Position numbers and translations under genes: made by a program. Positions 51,428-62,700 of a stretch of 64,000 nucleotides of DNA are shown here, in pieces. Each line of letters begins with the position of its first letter. The stretch's first letter is position 1. The stretch is from Seriola aureovittata (taxonomy: Eukaryota; Chordata; Actinopteri; Carangiformes; Carangidae): NCBI RefSeq assembly GCF_021018895.1, contig NC_079374.1:8211712-8275711 (forward strand), written 5' to 3'. Under the pieces are notes generated by a model that was not told the DNA's origin, made no database searches, and worked only from the letters and a program-made list of their open reading frames with translations.

Positions 51428-51983
51428 CGGAGTATTCAACTAGCCAGCAACCAGTTCTGCGGTTTTAATTATTACGGATTGCCTCCCACTGATCTGCCTT
51501 CAGAATCAATCTCACTCCCCCACATTGTTTGAATGCTGCTGATCAAAGTCATTAATCGATCACAGGTTAGCCGACTTTGTGTGTCCACAAGAGTATTTGC
51601 TCAGGGGAATTGTGCACTCATTAAAAATCCATATGAAAATGTGTGAGCAATCCTTGTGTCTGTGTGCACGGGTGTGTTTCCCTGCTCTCCCTGCTGTACG
51701 AACACTCACCCGTCTCCACCGTCACTGCACCGTTGGGAGTATGGGTGTGGTCTTGAGGTTATGGTGTCTGATTGCTGGATGGTTGTGTGTCGTGTTTGAA
51801 AGCGTAATTAATGACTGGATTCAGCCATGTCCATTGTTATAGCCGACTGCTGTTTGCAGAAGCAGCGACTGGAGGGCAGAGTGATAATGAAAAGAGGGAG
51901 GTTGAGAGTGATACAATAAAATCAGTAGTGAATTTGAGCTCTGACTTTGAAGCAACGTGGGTTAAGTGTCTGATGTATGAAGT

Positions 51984-52440
51984 GCTGAAACAGTAAGTTA
52001 TTCAATTAGTCAACTGAAAGAAAATTCAGAAGTTGTTGCACAGTTTAAGGCCAGCTGAATTTTTCCAGAGGCATTTGAATGTTCGTCCACATGTAGGTTT
52101 ATTAAAGTGTTTCCATTCCTTTACTTTTTTCATTCCACTTTCTTTTTTGTTTTGTTGCAAACCCACAAGTATATGACCAACTGTTCAAATCACTTATCAA
52201 GCAAAAAATGCCAGACATTTGTCGAGTTCCAGCTTCTCTAATGTGAAATTTTCTCACAGTTTTTGTTTTATGCCAGTCTAAATTGAACATCTTTGTATTT
52301 TGGACTTTAGTATGAACAAAACAAGACATTTCAAGGAAACTTTTGATGGGCAGTTTTCAATGTTTCCAGACAGTTATTGACTAAACTATGGGGAACTATT
52401 TTCACCATTAAAGAAGATGGATGAAAAGATAATCGTCGTC
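51984..52440 (+). repeat. Dispersed TIR-type repeat, GCTGCAAC family, copy 2 (intron 1)
   Basis: The repeat begins GCTGAAACAGTAAGTTATTC, like copy 1. It contains the family phrases AAAATGCCAGACATT, TTCCAGCTTCTCTAATGTGA, TTTGGACTTTAG and AACAAAACAAGACATTTCAA, and ends near AAAAGATAATCGTCGTC. The left part holds extra unrelated sequence (about 52030-52180). It lies wholly within fgf14 intron 1, in the same orientation as copy 1. Confidence 0.68.
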
Positions 52441-53245
52441 TTAATTTAAAAAGAAAATCCTCATTTAAAGCCACAAATATGAGATGGTAAATCAAATTTT
52501 TGATCTTCCATGAAAATTCTTTTCATGATGTTTCGCCTTTTTTTTTTCTTTCACTGGTAGATATGTGCTTCCATTGTAAATGAATCAATTAATTAAAAAG
52601 AAAAACGGCACATTTACAGCTCTTTTGTAATTAAGTAAGTAAGTTCTCATTCATTGTTGCTGTAACATGAAGTTGTAGGTGGGCAAAGGAGTCAGGGCAA
52701 TAAGAAGATGCCTTTTGTGTCCTGTTTACAAAGTAAAGTATCCATTTGTATGTCAAAGTCATCTACAGCATCATCATCAGATATTAAACCCAGCAAACAG
52801 AGGAAGGATGATGTCTGCACAGTGACATCTGTCTGTGGCTGAGTGGCTGCAATAGTTCTGACTGTGCTGAGTATTATTGTAAAGCGGAGAGATACTGTCA
52901 CCCCCCTGTCAGCTGGCTCACGGCGCAGCTGAGGCACTCTGACAGTCAGATTCTGCTTCCGCCACCTTTTCATTGTTCTGGTGAGACAAGAAAGCTGCGC
53001 CGCTGAATGACGTTATAGCTGTATTATTCGGATACACCAGGAGAGAGGCTTTTTCTCCCCTTTTTCAGGCAGCAGTGGAAAGGTCTCGGAGCTACCTAAC
53101 GCCATCACCCAACAGAGCCCTTTCAGACGAGACTGCCTTCAGCAGTACACCGATAGGAGAAAAGAAAAAACCCTCTCTGCCCACAGCAAGACCTCTTGAG
53201 TTCTCCTCTGTGGCCATTCTCTATATCTCTCTTTTTCTCTCCTTT

Positions 53246-53249
<4 letters not shown>

Positions 53250-53276
<27 letters not shown>
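53250..53276. repeat. CT microsatellite in intron 1
   Basis: Pure CT run following a broader pyrimidine tract from 53221. Confidence 0.97.
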
Positions 53277-53430
53277 GGGACACACACACTCACTTGCAAG
53301 GAGCACGGTTTAGGCTCAGGTGAAGTTGATTGTTCACCTCCCCAGGGCTTTCTTAGAATGAAATCTGGTGTGATAGCTGTCTCCACGATAAGACTTATGT
53401 TGATGGTGTATGACCCCAGTGGTTGTCCGT

Positions 53431-53433
<3 letters not shown>

Positions 53434-53479
<46 letters not shown>
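53434..53479. repeat. CA microsatellite in intron 1
   Basis: Pure CA run of about 46 bp. Confidence 0.99.
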
Positions 53480-53480
<1 letters not shown>

Positions 53481-54165
53481 CCCCAGATGAAGAAATATTG
53501 TTGTACGGCTTGAGCACAAGCAATATTTTTCCAGCGACATCTCAATGTGCAATCGCAGGCAGGTTTATTAGAATGTATCCTTTTCAGTTTCCCGCTGCTT
53601 TTTACTTTTTTACATTTGCACTTTTACTTTTCTTCCTGTTATTACAAACCCCACAACATGCCAATTAAACTGCAACGTGACTGGATGAGCTGTCATTGGC
53701 GCTCGGCCAGTTAAACTGCAGCGGTGATTTATTTACAGTAGATATGTGGCTAATTCCCCTGTTGGGTCAGCTAGACGGGACAGAGCATAGACACTCTCAC
53801 ATCCTACACACTAAGAACCCGGAGAGGGTGCTGTTGGGTTCATTATGGAAGTCAGGCGACCGCAGATTAATTCTGCTGCCTATAATTGGATGGCCTATCT
53901 CTGAGCATGGCAGGGCTTATGTGCCCAGAAAGTTGGCTGTGGGATTTGCCGGTGAACATACACAGGAGTCAGAAAGTACTGTAAAATAGTTCAGCACGGT
54001 GTTTCATGCAGTTAAGACACATATATTACTCACTTTATTTAAGCACATGGTTCATTTCTCGAAGCTTATTTGGTTTTTCTGTAGCAGTCCTCATAACCAG
54101 CTTATCATCATTTTCATAATTGCTAATGTTCCCCTCTGTTTTCTCCCTCTGTTTCTCTCCTGCAG

Positions 54166-54276
54166 ATCCCCAGCTCAAGGGTATAGTGACCAGGTTATAT
54201 TGCAGGCAGGGATACTACTTGCAAATGAATCCCGATGGCTCTCTTGATGGGACCAAGGATGACAGCAGTAATTCCT
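54166..54276 (+). CDS. fgf14: fgf14 coding exon 2 (residues 65-101, start of beta-trefoil)
   Basis: The exon is 111 bp, the size I expect for exon 2 of FHF genes, and opens the beta-trefoil core. It is preceded by a strong polypyrimidine tract and TGCAG, and followed by GTGAGT. Joined to the last base of exon 1A it reads [20 protein letters not shown] (65-84), then [17 protein letters not shown] (85-101). This matches FGF14 closely; the [11 protein letters not shown] stretch separates it from FGF13 (LYSRQGYHLQL). The exon begins with the last two bases of codon 65 and ends with the first base of codon 102, which becomes Ser with exon 3 where I recall Thr in mammals. This exon is shared by A and B isoforms. 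Frame and sequence are intact. Confidence 0.97.
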
Positions 54277-55532
54277 GTGAGTATCTTGACAATGTCCGTT
54301 GACCTTCTAGAATATAACTCAACAATTTCAAACTCTTATTATCCAGAAACTTAATCATTGTACTGTAGGTTCCACAAAGGTTTTATTTGGGGGGGGGGGG
54401 GGGGGGGTTCGGTTACTTGCTGTTTTACACATACACAAAATCCACTGTAACATTTCTCACTTCCTGGTCTAGATTCATTCCTCAGATGCAGGAAATGAAC
54501 CAGCAACCCTATAGTCAGTGTCTCTGAGCTTAAGGCCGATATTTCCTCTTATTTTTCATGGTTTGGAGCAGAAATGTCTGCTTGTGTTGCAGCTATATGA
54601 TCACACAAATTTGTCCTCCCCTCTGAGAGGGAAAGTGGACCAGGAAACAGTAGGCCTACCAGGGAAGCAAAGGTATTATTAGCTTGTTCTGGCACTGCTC
54701 CTCCACTGCTTCAGGCTAGGTGGTTAATTTGATTCCTGTGCTTGGTGCTAACACTGGTCTGACACTCTACATTGTGTCACTTAACTCCTGTCAGCAAGAG
54801 GAGATGTGGCACATGTCAAATCTGATTGATTTTTTGGTTTAAGGGATTTATTGAAACAGTGCACATATACGGTGCACAAGGGATATATCATATCATTAAA
54901 AGGTCAAATAAAGTGTTGGCACTGATGTCTCCACATTAGATTTTACAGTTTTGAAATTTGCCAGAAGCTACAAAAGAAAAAAAAAACAATGGTCACCAAG
55001 TAGTTTTCCCCAGGCTCCATATCTGCCAATACAGAGTACTTAATGGGTCAAGCAGAGGTCATTATGTGCCTTCCATATACACACACACTTAATGTCAGAG
55101 GCCAGGCCGGTCCTGTTGTTTCTCACCAGTACACAAACAATAGCCATTACCTACCAGGCCCAAGGAGTCTGCTACAACAACAAAAGGGCTATTAAATCTG
55201 CCATGCACCAGTGGTGGCCCCAATTACAGCCACTTCTCAGGTAGCTCTAGGTGGCCCAGGTTATGCTAGGCTAGTCACGTTCACCAGCCAGGCTGCAATT
55301 CATCTTCAGAGATTACCTAAATGCAACGGCTAGCAATTGTATTATCTATGCTTTGTGAAGCGTTAATGATAGGCAGCTTGCATTTGGATGATGAATTACA
55401 GCGATGTTTGTTTGTTTTGTTTTTTTCAGGGTATTTAATGTTCAGTTAATGGTTAGGGTCTGTCTGTGGTAATGATGTTTGGTGATATTTTTATGCATGT
55501 GTATGTTTCCTGTTCACATGTGTGTTTTTCAG
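54277..55532 (+). other. fgf14: fgf14 intron 2
   Basis: The intron is 1256 bp, starting GTGAGT and ending TTTTTCAG. It contains a 19-base run of G at 54389-54407, about 110 bp after exon 2. A stretch around 54840-54910 could be a degraded dispersed repeat, but I cannot name it. No coding sequence is seen. Confidence 0.92.
54389..54407. repeat. Poly-G run (19 bases) in intron 2
   Basis: Long G homopolymer about 110 bp after exon 2, on the transcript strand. Length may be uncertain. Confidence 0.95.
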
Positions 55533-55636
55533 CTTTGTTCAACCTTATTCCTGTGGGCCTCAGAGTTGTCGCCATTCAGTCCGTGAAGACAGGGTTATAC
55601 ATCGCCATGAACGGGGAGGGCCACCTGTACACATCA
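55533..55636 (+). CDS. fgf14: fgf14 coding exon 3 (residues 102-136, central beta-trefoil)
   Basis: The exon is 104 bp, the family size, with acceptor TTTTTCAG and donor TCA|GTAAGC. Together with the carried base from exon 2 it reads [16 protein letters not shown] (102-117) then [19 protein letters not shown] (118-136), ending in phase 0. The [15 protein letters not shown] segment is a hallmark of FHF proteins. Three residues differ from the mammalian FGF14 I remember: Ser118 for Gly, His132 for Tyr in GEG(Y)LY, and Thr135 for Pro. The next exon, expected to begin with a Glu-Leu-Phe-Thr-Pro-Glu-Cys-Lys stretch, was not found before the window ends, so the gene is partial here. A pentanucleotide array begins six bases after the exon. 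Confidence 0.96.
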
Positions 55637-55642
55637 GTAAGC

Positions 55643-55752
55643 ATTCTATTCTATTCTATTCTATTCTATTCTATTCTATTCTATTCTATTCTACTCTACT
55701 CTATTCTATTCTATTCTATTCTACTCTATTCTATTCTATTCTATTCTATTCT
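55643..55752 (+). repeat. ATTCT pentanucleotide array at the start of intron 3
   Basis: About 22 units of ATTCT, interrupted by a few ACTCT variants, begin six bases after the exon 3 boundary, directly behind the GTAAGC donor. The array lies in the transcribed strand sense of fgf14 as written. Confidence 0.97.
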
Positions 55753-56821
55753 GTTATTTCTATTTTTGGATATGTGAGAACATTTTTTCTGCTTTGCACA
55801 CAAAAACCTACATTACACAATTACATGTAAAACTACATGTATATATGAATTACCGGTATAAAGACAGTAATTCAGACATAGATGTAGGTAGATATATGTA
55901 GTAAACTGATCAGTGTTCGAGACACTAGTCCCAATGAGGGTCCTTGGACATCTCACGATATTTACCACATTTGCAAAAGGATAATTGCATTTCAGTGAAG
56001 GTAAGGGATCCCATTAAGCACAAATTCATACATATAGATTTCTATTCATCAGGTTAAATGCTCCCAGAGTTTTCATTCAATGTGAAAAAACAAAACAAAA
56101 GCACATTTATAGGAAGAACACACATTTCGCTCTCTCAAATGAGATCTGCTGCCGTGCAGATATTACAAACTTATCTGTTTTTTGATGTGTTAGTCAATAA
56201 AAATGAATGAGATGTTTGCTAATACCAAATGAATGGTGTGATGCTGTGACGCATGTGTTTATCATAAGAGGAAGAGGAAGTGAAGCCCAGAGCTGTTTTT
56301 TGAGCAGATTTGGGATATCTAAGGAGCAGCCATTTGTTTTCATTACAATATGTAGTTATCCACTGTTATTGACTACCTCTCTTCAAAATAAACTAGGCTT
56401 CTGCAGGCCAGACAGCCAAAGAGGTGATAAGACCTCCCCCAGAACAGATAGTGCCTCTAGTCTCACTCCTCCACCCTGTCTTCTCCCAGTCATTCAAATC
56501 AATCAGCAGGAGGAACACTGGGGAGTAGCGCTCCTCTCCCAGACAGGAGTATCCATCAGAATCACTGTCTCCTCTTCCCTCTGCTGTCCTCATGTTCCTA
56601 ATCCTCAGAGTGCACAGCAGGAATCACCATCTTATTTTTCATTCATTACCTCGGAGGTTTAGAGGAGCTACTTCTCTTACTGTACAATGCACCGGTATTC
56701 CAGTGGAATTCTCTCATACTTAATCACTGCTCCACTTAAGCCATGAAATTAAATTCATTCGAGGAGGATTGACCCAGAATCCTATGGATTGTGTTAAGGA
56801 ATTGCACAGTGGGGATTATGA

Positions 56822-56825
<4 letters not shown>

Positions 56826-56876
<51 letters not shown>

Positions 56877-56885
56877 AATGATGAA

Positions 56886-56937
<52 letters not shown>

Positions 56938-56952
56938 TTCATTCATCATTTG
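56826..56952. repeat. Two TA arrays enclosing and forming an inverted repeat
   Basis: A TA array (56826-56874) is followed by CAAATGATGAATGAA (56875-56889), a second TA array, and TTCATTCATCATTTG (56938-56952). The last motif is the exact complement of the 15-base arm. The stretch 56875-56952 can fold into one long hairpin. Confidence 0.93.
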
Positions 56953-59530
56953 TTGATACAGGGTCATCCAGTGAGAACGCTTAGCTCCCTTGTACATTGG
57001 GTGACCTGGAAATAAAAGCAAAAATTCAACATTTAGACAAACATTCGAATTTACAAAACTGCAAATACATGATAAGGATCAAATTTATAGAGGGTGAAAA
57101 AGGGCATAAAACCTGCAATAAATTAAAAAAAAAAAAATCTAAGCGGAATAACATGTGATTATATTGTTTATGATGTATTCACATAGATAATCTGTGTGTT
57201 TCAGTGCTTCCTTTCCAGAATTCATGCAGAATTGATTTAATCATGCATCTCTATTATGATTGTTGTCCAGTACATGTTATATTAATGGCATATGCTCTCA
57301 TGATTTTCCATGCTACTCCACTTGTCACATTCAGTGATTGTGGTGTTTTTGACGCCTGCACGTTGATCACCAGTGATCTGGCGTCTCTGTAGTAAGCCGA
57401 CGGTCGCTGCTGTGAAAACTCACATTGAAGTGTCGATTGTCAGACCTGCTTCATAGCTGATAAATGCTGCTAATTGGCATTCAAACTAACATCATTACAT
57501 CAGTCTTTTATCGTCAAGTGTTTATTTTATTTTCTCCACTTGCCTCCGGTAATGTTTGGTCCATGCAGAAGTGCTGTGTTGCGGGCTCTCGCTGAGCCCG
57601 GTCGGAGCACTGTGTTCCTTCAGCACAGTTTGCCTTGCTCCCCTCTTCACACAGCTCCCCTGCTCCATTTGCAGCTTATTTCTGTGCTAATGGAGGTTCT
57701 GATCAGACCTCAACTACCCAGCCACCCACTCAAAGGTCTCTTTTTGCTCCTTAGTGTGTGAATTACTCCGATAATGGCAGCCTTGTAAGATGTTCTTCAT
57801 CCTCCTCCCCCTTCTTCCTGCCTCTTCTGTGCTCCTCTCTAACCAAGGTACAACCATTCCTCCCATTATCGCTCTGTTCCTTCGCAAGTGAGGATCTGAC
57901 AGTCAACCTTTTCCTCCCATTAGAGGTATTTGATTATAGCGCACTCACATTTTCAGACTCTACTTTGAAGGTTATATTAATGCAGGGAAATTCTGCAAAA
58001 AACAATGTTTTTTTTCTCTGGAAAAAATATTCTTTTTCAACATATTGTTTCTTCCCTGGAGCCAAATAATTTTTATTAACCAGAATTCACCTAGTCAGTT
58101 GTATTCTTTCACAATATTGAATACATTACAGAGGCTTTTACTGTGATGACGTACTTTAATAATGAGTGACACTCAATTTTTTAACAGATGAGGTGAATCA
58201 AAAGGAGAGTCCCACTCTTTCAGAAAATAGATGGAGAGCCCATTCAAGGCCTCTGGTAGTGCATCATATTCTTTTGTGTGAGGCACCCAAGGCGCAGCGT
58301 GCAGCTCAAATGACAGAGATAGCATCAAAGTGACTGTGCAGCCTGGCACAAAGGACACACCACGGAATAAAGGAGAGTTCAATCATCTCACCCCTTTTCA
58401 ATCCGCTCCTTTTGTATCTGAGCCAATAAACTCTCGGCTAATTTCTCCTCCAGGCTGGTCCCTGGATCAGGCGTTTCTTCTGAAATGTAATAAGAGGAGA
58501 GGAATTTTTCCAGCTTGTTGTCGAAGGTAGCGGAAAACACGACTTATTGTGGTCTCTAGATAACTGTAATGGGAACTCTTTATGCAAAGACAAGACTATC
58601 TCAAATAAGATGAAACACAAAAACCTTAATTATTCTGTAGGGATGATGATATTGAATCCCTAAAAGGAAACAAGGAAGTGTTGGGTTGTATAGTTTTGTT
58701 ACACATGATGAAATGGTGGTGCCGGAGAATGCAACTCCCTTGTGCTGATCTTGTTGTCGTTTTTCAGTCCTGCTAATACAGTCTGCTACCACCTCTCAAG
58801 TGTAAAGGTTGGGCATTTCATGGTCGGCTGGTTTTCTTTAGAGCTAGTTCCCCATTCCCTCACTTCACTGGAGACTCTCACTGCAGGTTTTCTTTATCAG
58901 GAGCCTGCACTTGTTAGTGCTACCTTTCATGATTGTCAAATTGACTTGCCACATCACTTGAGTGGTCCTTTTTAGAAATGAAATCCTTGAGAGAGCCAAT
59001 CCGGGAGCAGCGCGGTGGCTTTAGCTTCACTTGTTAGAGGCTGTATCATCAGTGGTATGAAGAAGACTGAGGGCATCTGTTTCCTGTTATGCTCAATTCA
59101 CAATGTATGAAAGCTCCAAGGAGCTTGATGTGAAGGCTCCTTCAGTTTGCATCAGTATGAAAATGAAAGTGCAGGGTGGTGATGTGTGGGGAAGAATAGA
59201 GAAGAGCAGCTTATTCAGGAGTAGGTGGTGTGAAACCAAGGGAGTCCTTTGAGAACGCTCAAGACAGGATTCCCTCGTGTTTGGGTATTTGATATTTTTC
59301 CTCCCAACGTTATTATTCATCTTCCAACCTCTTCGTCCAATTTACTAAAGCAGCTCTCATATGTTCAGTCTGTTGAGGACACCCTCACATGGAAGCACTT
59401 TGCTCCTTTGCTTTCATCTTCATGTTTCCTGCAAAGGCATGTATTTTGTTAGTGGAGGTTGCAGTTCCACCTGATGTTAAAACAACCTTCCATTGTGAGA
59501 TTACAGTCGATTGGGATATTTAAAAATGTG

Positions 59531-59739
59531 ACATCAGATGTCTTATCTTGTCTGACCAACAGTCCAAAATCCAGAGATATACAGTACAGTATATACCATC
59601 ATCTACAATAAAGAAAAGCATCCAATCATCACGTGTGAGAAACTGGAGTGAGCAGAAGATTGACAATTTGACTTTTGCTTAAAAAAATGATTATCAAAAT
59701 AGTCAATCGACTATCAATTAATCGACTAGTTGTTGCAGG
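59531..59739 (-). repeat. Dispersed TIR-type repeat, GCTGCAAC family, copy 3 (intron 3, reversed)
   Basis: In reverse orientation it carries the same family phrases: ATGTCTTATCTTGTCTGACC, AACAGTCCAAAATCCAGAGA, ATTATCAAAATAGTCAATCG, and terminal ACTAGTTGTTGCAGG. It appears to cover one side of the element only, so it is truncated or its other end has decayed. Confidence 0.65.
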
Positions 59740-62700
59740 TCAAATATATTCTCTAACTACTACTACTTGATCCTGTGACAGCATAAATCAAGAAAACAAT
59801 TCGTCTCAAAGGAATCATTGCAAAGCGAATCCTCAATAATCTTGTTGTTTCATGTTCAACTTTGGTTCAACTTTAACACTCGAAATACAAAAATCTTGGA
59901 GGGAATGGAGAAAAAGACAGTCCAAAACAGAGGAGGCGATCTTAGGTTATTAGCTGTGTTGCACAATACACTTTTTTATATACAGTAACTATCCTCTGCT
60001 GTTGTGTAAACTGCTCCACAAGGGAAGCATGATCTGCTGTAAGGAAACAGGAAACAGGTCTTGGTTAAACTATGCTTGTAGAGCCATAGTGCCGCACTAA
60101 CCCTGGCATGTTTCCGTCTGGACATTATATTAATGTTAGCTTGTTAGCCACCTTGTTTACTAGCACTGCGAGTAGTCACGATGTAACAACCTATTGCAAG
60201 GATGCTTGGATGAACTTTGCTATCCCACATTCTGATTTGACCAGGGCTTAAGTGTAATGATTGGAAGAAAGAGAAAATATGACAAAATAAGACTCTAGTT
60301 ATGTACTTGCACATACTGTATGCGCACATGAAGATACAGAAGATCAACAGAATTGTGACACCTCTTTATAAGAACAAGTGTGAACAAGCACAGATGTGTA
60401 TGTGAGTGTGTGTTTAGGCTACATGCAGCATCACTGCCCAACAGATGGCTTCGTGTGAACATGTTTTATGGGTGTTGATTTGCAAACCTGCTATGAATGA
60501 AAATGATCTCTCTCACAGTTTTTATGGAAGCATAAACAATGGAGACGTGTGGGGTCAGAGAGGACCCTGGTACTTTTAATGCAAATGGCGCCTGTGGCTT
60601 TTCAAACTGTCAAACTGATATTCTCGCTTTTGATAAATGACATTAAACATATATTTTGAGAGGGAAAGTGATTCATTATACATCACTCCTTGACATACCG
60701 TAGCAGCAAGACTGATGGGAAGTCAGGCATAAGTGAGAGGTCAGTCAATATTATCTTGATTGGAGACAAATGTGAAGAAGAGTCACTGTTAGCTTGGACG
60801 TTTTGAGGAAACAACAAATAGCTGAAATTCTGCATAAATAAGCAGCACCTGTAAATTCATTTTAAAAAAAAAACAGGCATGTCTTGTATCATCGCTTCGG
60901 GATTAAAACATAACTAAATGTAATTTGTCATAAATAAAGCTTCTAAAAGGTTCCCATTTATGTCTTTAACCACTTGAACAAATCCACAGAGGCACATAAA
61001 AAACAGTAGTCTAACATCAGAACAGCAGAGAAGGGCGCTGACCATAATATTTTTCACATTCGCACAGATTTCTGGTACCTATAGTAATTACTCAGATGAT
61101 TCTGCCTCCAGAGGAGTGTCGAGCTCAGAGCTGAGGTGGAGGGAGCCTCATTATTTCCAGTGTGTTGCTCTCTTCTGCCTTTAATGCAGTGTCAGTGTCA
61201 GGAAGGGTGGCGGTCATAAGGGCTGGAGGGGGAGCTGCTTCATGCATTAATGAACAACAAGGTCGGAGGTAGGCGTCAAAGCCGAACTGGTGAACTGTTG
61301 GTCGAGGCCAAGAGGAGCTAAGAATAGACGGACCAGTCCTCCAGCCATTTAATTTCACTGTTGTTATTAATGGCTTTCTAATGGATGTACACTCTTGGCT
61401 TGTTATTACAGTCTTTCAGGGCAGAAAACACTGATTGGCTTAATGTTGCTATTTAGACACCGTCCTTCTGTGCAGATTCATGTCAGCTCTGTTTGATCTA
61501 TGCAGCTGGGTTGTGCCAGTAGAAAAACGAGTTTTACATCACCGCCATTAAACAGGGAGTCCCCCCACTGTGTGTTTGGCTTTACCTGTGGGGATGATAC
61601 CTCTCTGTATAATAATTCATAAATACACAACACAGCTGATTTGTCCTCTATTTCTTTCCAGGTCAACAGCTTAAGGTCTATTAATGTCACATCGCCCCGT
61701 GTTCCTCAATCACTCTCTTATTCCCCTGTTTATTTAAAGCAATTAAGAGTTGGCAAGTGCAGCTGTTTTCTGAGTCACCGGTTTGCATGATACATACTGT
61801 GGATTTATGATGTGCAGATACAGCAGAGCAGGGACTGAATGTGTTGTGAGTATCGAGAAACACTATTAAGACCAAATCATCACCATTAACCTGCCAAGTT
61901 GTGTAATGTAAAAACCTGAGGTTTTTCAAATTCAATGTTTTTGCTGTGATGCGTGTCACAGTGTCATCCCACCTATTATCATGTGCTCGTGTTATGAGCG
62001 TCCTACAAAGTTCCCCTCAGACGTCTCGGTATATGGAGCATTTCAGGCGGGGCTTGCATAGCTGATTGCCATCAGCTGCTTCGTTCATGCCTCACTATCA
62101 GCGGCTCGTTTGTTAGCTTCTCGGCTACCAGCTGACTATAATAACATTCAACAGCCATTTACATTTTTCACAATTACTCTCCTGATTCTCTCATGCTAAT
62201 GTATTTGTGGGTGCACTTCCTTCCATCAGAACTGTTCCAGCTGCTCAGATTCTTTAAGAGCTCCCGCAAAGAGCAGAGCCTTTCCCGCCAAATTTAACTG
62301 TAACTATTGGATATAAAGGGTGAGTTCACTTGAAATGACTTTTGCTAATTTGCACCTCTAGTCTCATGCTTGCAGACCAATCACCCTCTTACTAGGTTGT
62401 GATTTTTCCTGAAACATGAAACATACTGTTGGTGTCTGCTAACATACATGCACATAACTTTACATTGTTGCATTTACATAACCAGGAAGTAAACGGTGCA
62501 CAAAGAAAACCTGGAAAGGAAACCCTATTTTCAACCGAGGTAGATAATTCTTCACTAAAGCGACAGGCTGTTTTTATAAGAGCTGTCATACATGTGTTGC
62601 ACTGACGACTCTTTGAACTTTTACATCTTTGCTTCTCTCATTGGATTCTTTGCTTTAGTTTTAGTGCTTTACATTGGTGATTGCCCCACCCCAGTGCTAC

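Larger units (their letters stand above)
46624..54165 (+). other. fgf14: fgf14 intron 1 (between exon 1A and exon 2)
   Basis: The intron is about 7.5 kb, bounded by GTCTGG and CTCCTGCAG. I see no further coding exon in it. It contains a TG array (47872-47935), a poly-A run (48090-48111), an ACAG array (50051-50087), two CA arrays (51381-51422 and 53434-53479), a CT array (53250-53276) and a copy of a dispersed repeat at 51984-52440. The intron is much shorter than the corresponding mammalian intron, which I recall as over 100 kb. Short ORFs inside it are low-complexity or lack any recognisable domain. Confidence 0.9.
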
